Below are positions 8,801-11,464 of a stretch of 11,464 nucleotides of DNA, piece after piece. The position numbers and the translations under genes were made by a program. The notes under the pieces are model-generated. The model ran no database searches. It saw only the letters and a list, made by a program, of their open reading frames with translations, and was not told the DNA's origin. Position 1 is the first letter of the stretch. Every line of letters begins with the position of its first letter. Origin of the DNA: Dictyocoela muelleri (Eukaryota; Microsporidia); contig SDVU01000670.1 of the NCBI GenBank assembly GCA_016256075.1, positions 1 to 11,464 on the forward strand. Reading direction: 5' to 3'.

Positions 8801-10759
8801 AGCCCTACCAAATATCTGGAGTATGTCTAAAATTCCCATTTCACTGAAACATCCTTTATCCTGATTATAAAATTTCGTGCCTTTTATTATAACATTTTCT
8901 GCTGGGAGATTAACACCCCATGCTAATGTGGTTGTGCATATTAAAACATTTATAATTCTTTCTTTAAAGAGGGTTTCCATCACAATTCTGGCTTTTCTTG
9001 GCAAACCAGCGTGGTGTATACCTATACCTGCGAGTATTAAAGATTTTAGTTGGTTAAATTGTGAAGTATTTTTTAAATCTTTTAAATATTTATCAATTTT
9101 TTTAGTTCTGAACTCCCCTTCATCTAGATTTTTATTATATCTATTATTATTTTCAATATCTTCAATTTTATTTTTACTGTTATCATTTTTATTATTAGGA
9201 TTTTTAGGATTAATAGGATTATTTTTATTTTTAATATCATTTTCATCAGTATTTTTATTTTCATCTTTAAAATGTTTTTTTTCGTCAAATAAAATTTGAG
9301 CAAATTTTAATGTTTCTGATCTCGAGTTTACAAAAATTAATGTTGATTTAGAATCATTTATTTTATTACTAGTTTTATAATCATTTTTATTATTATTTAT
9401 TTTATTATTTATTTTATTATTATTTTTATTCTTATAATAAATCTTCTCAATGACAATATTTTTAAATTGATTATAATCAGCTCCTATCAATGTAACAGCT
9501 AAGGGGACAGATCGATATTCATCACCGAATTTGAAAATCTTATTAGCACGTATAAATAATCCAATATCATTATAATTTGGGAGTGTGGCTGACAATCCAA
9601 CAATCCTGATGAATTCTTGTCTTATTTCTCCAATTCTTAAAATTCTTGTTACTAAAGCTTCAATAACTGGCCCTCTATCATCTTGAATCATATGTATTTC
9701 GTCAAAAATTATTAATTTAATTCTTTTTTCAAATACGTTACTTAACCTCCGTGTTGAGACGTCTAATTTTTCAGGTGTACAAACTATTATATCAGTTTTT
9801 CTTATTTGTTCTGATGTTAATTCAGTGTCACCAGTATATTCCTCAACTGTTATTATGTTTTGATAATCATTTTTATTGTTTGTTTTCTTATTAATGCTAG
9901 TCTCGGTATTAAATTCATCTATTTCAGTCTTGTTGAGTTTATTTTTTAATTTATTTGTTATTTCAGAAGCCAATGCTTTCATAGGAACTACATAAATAAT
10001 AATTCCTTTTGTTTCACTTAATGTTTTATTATACTTTTTTGATTCACTTAATGATTTATTATACTTTTTTGATTCGCTTAATGATTTATTTAACTTTTTT
10101 GATTCGATTAATGATTTAATAATTGTCATAATAGCGACATCGGTTTTTCCAGAACCTGTAGGTGCTGTTAGTAAAAAGTTATCGTTTGTATGAAAAGCTG
10201 TTGAATAGACTTGTGATTGAACAAGATTGAAATGGCTGTATGAGAAGTATTTTTTTAGTTTCTGAGGGACTTTAAGTGCCTTTAGTTTTTCATTATATTC
10301 ATTTTTTATGCTATTTTTATTATTTATGTCTTCATTTTTTATGCAACTACCAACATTATTATCATTAATATTAAAAAGGTTAATACTGTCATCATTAATA
10401 TAATCATTAAAACTATTATCATTGTCATTAATACTATTATAATTAAAACTATTATCATTATCATTAATACTATTATTATTATCATTAATATAATCATTAA
10501 CATCAAGAATAGGTTTGGGTGGTATAAAATATTCAACATATCCTTTATCAACAAATCGGTCACTAATAAGAAAAATTTTATTTTTTAGAATAAATGCTGC
10601 TTGATCAAAATTATCATATCCAAGAATGTTTATTAATTCTTCTTCTGGGTTATTGGAATTCGTAGCATTAATTAGAAGCTCGCGCAGTTGTGTTGGTTCT
10701 ATTTTTAGATTTTGGCTGAGGTCATTGATGATTTTATCGATTAATTGTGAATTTGACAT
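5864..10759 (-). CDS. Brr2/Slh1(ASCC3)-type Ski2-like superfamily 2 helicase, 1631 aa
   Basis: ATP-dependent RNA helicase of the group containing Brr2 (U5 snRNP, unwinds U4/U6) and Slh1/ASCC3 (ribosome quality control). Seen motifs: plug-like KGYVEYFIPP (72-81), Walker A APTGSGKT (199-206), PMKALASE (259-266), TGD (309-311), CTPEK (327-331), DEIH followed by DRGP (353-364), SATLPN (390-395), FVNSR (476-480), IHHAGL (581-586), TLAWGVNLPA (611-620), QIFGRAGRPQF (648-658). A winged-helix region (PIESKM, LNAEI, FLYIRMKKNP) follows to about 820, then a Sec63-like ratchet (979-1170) and a probable Ig-like strand domain (about 1250-1370). Residues 1430-1631 show no second set of helicase motifs, although the family normally has two cassettes. 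QIFGRAGRPQF and RMKKNPFYYGI look Slh1/ASCC3-like, whereas EFKNIILRDDE looks Brr2-like, so no symbol is given. The start is the first ATG, with CCCC just upstream. No intron is needed. The gene is solitary and all motifs are intact. Confidence 0.93.
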   Translation of the reverse strand: MSNSQLIDKIINDLSQNLKIEPTQLRELLINATNSNNPEEELINILGYDNFDQAAFILKNKIFLISDRFVDKGYVEYFIPPKPILDVNDYINDNNNSINDNDNSFNYNSINDNDNSFNDYINDDSINLFNINDNNVGSCIKNEDINNKNSIKNEYNEKLKALKVPQKLKKYFSYSHFNLVQSQVYSTAFHTNDNFLLTAPTGSGKTDVAIMTIIKSLIESKKLNKSLSESKKYNKSLSESKKYNKTLSETKGIIIYVVPMKALASEITNKLKNKLNKTEIDEFNTETSINKKTNNKNDYQNIITVEEYTGDTELTSEQIRKTDIIVCTPEKLDVSTRRLSNVFEKRIKLIIFDEIHMIQDDRGPVIEALVTRILRIGEIRQEFIRIVGLSATLPNYNDIGLFIRANKIFKFGDEYRSVPLAVTLIGADYNQFKNIVIEKIYYKNKNNNKINNKINNNKNDYKTSNKINDSKSTLIFVNSRSETLKFAQILFDEKKHFKDENKNTDENDIKNKNNPINPKNPNNKNDNSKNKIEDIENNNRYNKNLDEGEFRTKKIDKYLKDLKNTSQFNQLKSLILAGIGIHHAGLPRKARIVMETLFKERIINVLICTTTLAWGVNLPAENVIIKGTKFYNQDKGCFSEMGILDILQIFGRAGRPQFRLVSNQNTTYNNKNNNDDKDEYKNNNSKDKYKNDDYSKDEYKNNNDGKDEYTNDGFNKFNNYNKNKDINKKTNHCQQITPQIDNYIGNAILITTKDQLPNYVSLLKNQSPIESKMLNHLCDQLNAEINISIYTFLEALNWLKNTFLYIRMKKNPFYYGIQPFENIDVLEEYVFMALKRLEDCRLIDIQSIDKKSFNNDEIFEKSFDNTKGFDNDIDLDSTENFDNDIDLDKTENFDNNKDFDNTKVFDNNNYDKMINNNHDKKIKNDFVDMNEFLQIISKNKSEIKKELKEKSYDEKSYDEKSYDEKSYDEKSHESNIYRLTFTPTFYGKIASIYYLHHLTINEWLNSTPIDEYSILILILKATEFKNIILRDDELLTLENLCENLGVENLFVKNENIDFKKDKDKNYKKDKDKNYKKDKNKNFKKDKNKNFKKDIININDNKIEINDIDLRIYKLYILIISFINKIHINSFSLSCDTSYIIKNIKRLLTAYERISIFDKNYKNFILTYKIRKLIEKSEFENNQYKNYKDYNSYKDYNQYNQYKNYNSYKDYNLNNYNHELIFNLSKIINFIENDEKFNYYKNENKNIICKRINSTWVYLKIDFINNKEKYDNDNNNEYKCNNEYNNNDYNNNEYINNEYIIICNKNKKLIYIEKIKHNGHYFKSEENFFLLIGNKIYEILPDEFDENEKFYLFGIHECFRTQWNILDEFKAKCKCFYDYKNYKNNYNKKNYIDNDNKNNYNNNYINIDNHIEDIDNHFDIDNHINMDQEFIRLKSLKCIQVISDSSKELSKTITFKISRDILEIINKSKEKNIFNEIKQNNFTLLNKNIIIICSSKIDTYNTFEDLRRLYLIHDYGTNTIELAYKIEFFKRSFDYNVKNNKINDDNDGDKINANNNINDYNNNINQNNNAEMKILVANYSDLKYLKNDFENILFKGLNSKPLIEIFNFCRNKNLIIYDDFEVIEFLKDLFID
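6056..6151 (-). repeat. Asn-rich insert, residues 1537-1568
   Basis: NNKINDDNDGD and NNNINDYNNNINQNNN words lie in the divergent C-terminal tail, before the last conserved-looking block EMKILVANYSDLKYL. Mostly AAT/AAC, GAT and ATT codons. Confidence 0.75.
6482..6949 (-). repeat. Low-complexity arrays flanking the Ig-like domain (residues 1271-1299 and 1375-1426)
   Basis: The first array is NNEY/NNDY words (6863-6949). The second is YNNNYINIDNHIEDIDNH words (6482-6637). Between them lies a normal-complexity segment from IIICNKNKKLIYIEKI to LFGIHECFRTQWNILDEF, whose strand pattern resembles the Ig-like module that closes a Brr2/ASCC3 cassette. The same DNA gives an Ile-rich open frame on the plus strand, which is a shadow. 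Confidence 0.75.
7112..7219 (-). repeat. In-frame Tyr/Asn-rich repeat (YKDYNSYKDYNQ), residues 1181-1216
   Basis: YKNYKDYNSYKDYNQ-type words are repeated, with a duplicated block of about 33 bp visible on both sides of a short QYNQ spacer. The array lies after the ratchet domain and before the segment that leads into the Ig-like region. Confidence 0.8.
7481..7588 (-). repeat. In-frame 24-bp tandem repeat (KKDKDKNY), residues 1058-1093
   Basis: Four 8-residue copies, two of KKDKDKNY and two of KKDKNKNF, so the array is two pairs of near-identical units. It is strongly basic and is inserted within the Sec63-like ratchet region. Copy pairing suggests duplication of single units after divergence. 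Confidence 0.87.
7838..7915 (-). repeat. In-frame 15-bp tandem repeat (SYDEK)4, residues 949-974
   Basis: Four perfect copies of SYDEK followed by SHES. On the plus strand the unit is ATCATAAGATTTTTC, repeated without change. This is the most homogeneous array in the gene and the one most likely to vary in length between isolates. It lies just before the conserved ratchet-domain segment YRLTFTPTFYGKIAS. Confidence 0.9.
8039..8176 (-). repeat. In-frame Asp/Asn-rich array, residues 862-907
   Basis: Units such as FDNDIDLDSTEN and FDNDIDLDKTEN (12 residues, 36 bp) are followed by shorter FDNNKD and FDNTKV words. They interrupt the winged-helix/ratchet junction. The two long units are almost identical at DNA level. 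Confidence 0.8.
8555..8785 (-). repeat. In-frame KDEYKNNN array, residues 659-735
   Basis: Directly after GRAGRPQF the protein runs into about five irregular copies of KDEYKNNN-type units, then resumes with GNAILITTKDQLPNYVSLL, the normal entry to the winged helix. In the family these two conserved blocks are separated by only about 8-12 residues, so roughly 70 residues were inserted. The array also gives long Ile-rich open frames on both strands, which are shadows and not genes. Confidence 0.8.
9125..9433 (-). repeat. Two Asn/Lys-rich inserts around helicase motif IV
   Basis: Residues 443-470 (NNKINNKI-type words) and about 498-545 (NPINPKNPNN-type words) flank the conserved strand STLIFVNSR at 472-480. 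They are low-complexity insertions relative to the usual spacing in this helicase family. The conserved segment between them is intact. Confidence 0.7.
10010..10117 (-). repeat. In-frame 30-bp tandem repeat, residues 215-250
   Basis: Three and a half copies of a 10-residue unit, KSLSESKKYN (variants KSLIESKKLN and KTLSETK), sit between Walker A and motif Ia. The middle copies are nearly identical at DNA level, which points to recent slippage or unequal exchange. The insert is charged and probably forms a surface loop. Confidence 0.85.
10355..10495 (-). repeat. In-frame Asn-rich array, residues 89-135 of the helicase
   Basis: Repeats built on the words INDN, DNDNS and FNYN/FNDY separate the N-terminal segment from the first RecA-like domain. 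At DNA level the array is a run of ATT/ATC/ATA triplets with 24-27 bp higher-order units. It lies outside every conserved motif, so it is probably a flexible linker expansion. Confidence 0.8.
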
Positions 10760-10769
10760 TGTGGGGTTT
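10760..10769 (-). promoter_or_regulatory. CCC-type start-proximal motif of the helicase gene
   Basis: On the minus strand the bases just before the helicase ATG read TAAACCCCACA, which puts a CCCC run (10763-10766) 4 to 7 bases upstream of the start. The surroundings are otherwise almost pure A/T. A CCC or GGG run close to the start codon is an established feature of many microsporidian genes, where transcripts have very short leaders. It supports both the start choice and the microsporidian reading. I see no convincing TATA box that stands out from the AT background. Confidence 0.5.
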
Positions 10770-10983
10770 ATTTAATTTTTTGTTTTTTATGCGTGTTTTT
10801 TTATTTTTAAATGTTTCAGAATTGTCATGCTTTAAATTATAAAAATTTTATAAGTTCATCGGTGTATTAATAATTGTAGGAGATGTACGAATCAATTCTT
10901 TGGCTTGTGATTATTTAAATTATGAATAGTTATTTTTATCGTCGTTTTAGAATTTTATGGATAATAATTATCTTAATTTAAGC
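10770..10983. other. 5' flank of the helicase gene
   Basis: AT-rich DNA between the helicase start and the inverted SINE-like repeat. It contains T-runs and an imperfect dyad of TTATAAAA and TTTTATAA around 10837-10853. No open frame, and no promoter that can be told from composition other than the start-proximal CCCC. Confidence 0.5.
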
Positions 10984-10988
10984 TATAT

Positions 10989-11073
10989 ATATTACATGCT
11001 GACAACATCCATAGCTGCCAACCCGGAGAGTTGTCTCTTACCGTGGTCTGTGACCTTTGGTTCTTGATGTTCC
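10989..11073 (-). mobile_element. 3' segment of the SINE-like repeat, inverted copy
   Basis: Reverse complement of 4928-5012 with 76 of 85 identical bases and no gaps. Eight of the nine differences are transitions. Weaker, gapped similarity continues to about 11110 (around CTTAATTGAAGCT), after which it is lost. It looks like a 5'-truncated copy on the opposite strand, ending in TA-rich sequence at 10983-10992. Confidence 0.75.
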
Positions 11074-11177
11074 TCTTAATTGAAGCTGGACCTATAGTAA
11101 TGTGTCAAGTGATAGTTTGGTTTTTGTATGAATAACAATATAAATATAAAAAAATTTCAACTGTTAGAACTCTTAAC

Positions 11178-11259
11178 ATCCAGTAGATCAGTGGATGACA
11201 CTCTTGAATGTAAAATTTAAGTATAGAAGTACGAATTCCCCTGAGGTCAATCTTTAATA
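11178..11259 (+). mobile_element. tRNA-derived SINE-like element, head only
   Basis: Same family as the copy at 4558. A-box-like TAGATCAGTGG lies at 11184-11194 and B-box-like AGTACGAATTCC at 11228-11239. The 18-base block AATGTAAAATTTAAGTAT (11207-11224) is identical to 4590-4607. Similarity stops at 11259, where a hAT-like terminus begins. Confidence 0.6.
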
Positions 11260-11464
11260 CAGTGTTTCTGAATCTATTTTGGCTAACGCCCCCCCCCCAG
11301 CCAAAAAAAAATTTGGTTTACCTTCCTATACAAAAAATTAGGTATTTACTAAAAAATTTCTTAATTTTTTTATTGATTTAGGTAATCGATAATAAAAGTC
11401 AATTATTTATATGATAAAACGATTGACTCTGATGTCTATTTAATAATGATTTTATTTTAAGTTT
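11260..11464 (+). mobile_element. hAT-like DNA transposon terminus, cut by the window edge
   Basis: CAGTGTTTCTGAATCTATTTT followed by GGCTAACG and a run of ten C matches the common start of hAT elements (CAGTGtTTCt-aa-CtttTT, then a GC-rich patch). It begins abruptly where SINE homology ends. The preceding octamer CTTTAATA (11252-11259) would be the left target duplication. The rest is AT-rich with no coding signal before the window ends, so its length and autonomy are unknown. Confidence 0.45.

Noticed and set aside
8539-9299. Long open frames on both strands opposite or beside the helicase
   Set aside because: Ile/Phe- and Met/Ile-rich translations are shadows of the ATT/AAT triplet arrays and of the helicase coding strand.

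Overview
The window looks like a gene-poor, AT-rich, repeat-bearing stretch of a eukaryotic nuclear genome, most likely a microsporidian of the large-genome type (Hamiltosporidium, Edhazardia or Anncaliia are examples of such genomes). The signs are one long intronless gene with extreme Asn/Lys/Asp/Tyr bias, a CCCC run a few bases before its ATG (a known microsporidian start-site feature), and a microsporidian-like Merlin DNA transposon. The organism call is an inference; no ribosomal or other diagnostic gene is present.

Layout. Bases 1-3131 hold no convincing gene. They contain two adjacent minisatellites (684-868), a probable hAT-type transposon end (to 1123) and a minus-strand tRNA-derived SINE-like copy (about 1306-1440). 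Bases 3140-4385 are one Merlin (IS1016/ISXO2-like) DNA transposon with 102-bp terminal inverted repeats, a possible 8-bp target duplication and a decayed transposase. An extra copy of its left-end sequence lies just inside its right end. Bases 4558-5020 are the longest SINE-like copy, with A-box and B-box at its head. It is followed by a small fragment that resembles a hAT transposase (5175-5285).

The only intact gene is on the minus strand, 5864-10759. It encodes a 1631-residue Ski2-like helicase of the Brr2 / Slh1 (ASCC3) group. All core helicase motifs are present, but in-frame tandem repeats and Asn-rich inserts separate them and make up about a third of the protein. Only the first of the two helicase cassettes usual in this group is recognisable.

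Upstream of the gene (10770-11464) lie an 85-bp repeat that is 89% identical to the end of the first SINE-like copy but inverted, a second SINE head (about 11178-11259), and a hAT-like terminus that begins exactly where the SINE homology stops and runs out of the window. The helicase gene is therefore flanked by inverted copies of the same repeat. Apart from the helicase, the window is mainly a record of small DNA transposons and SINEs in decay. I see no evidence of a multi-gene system.
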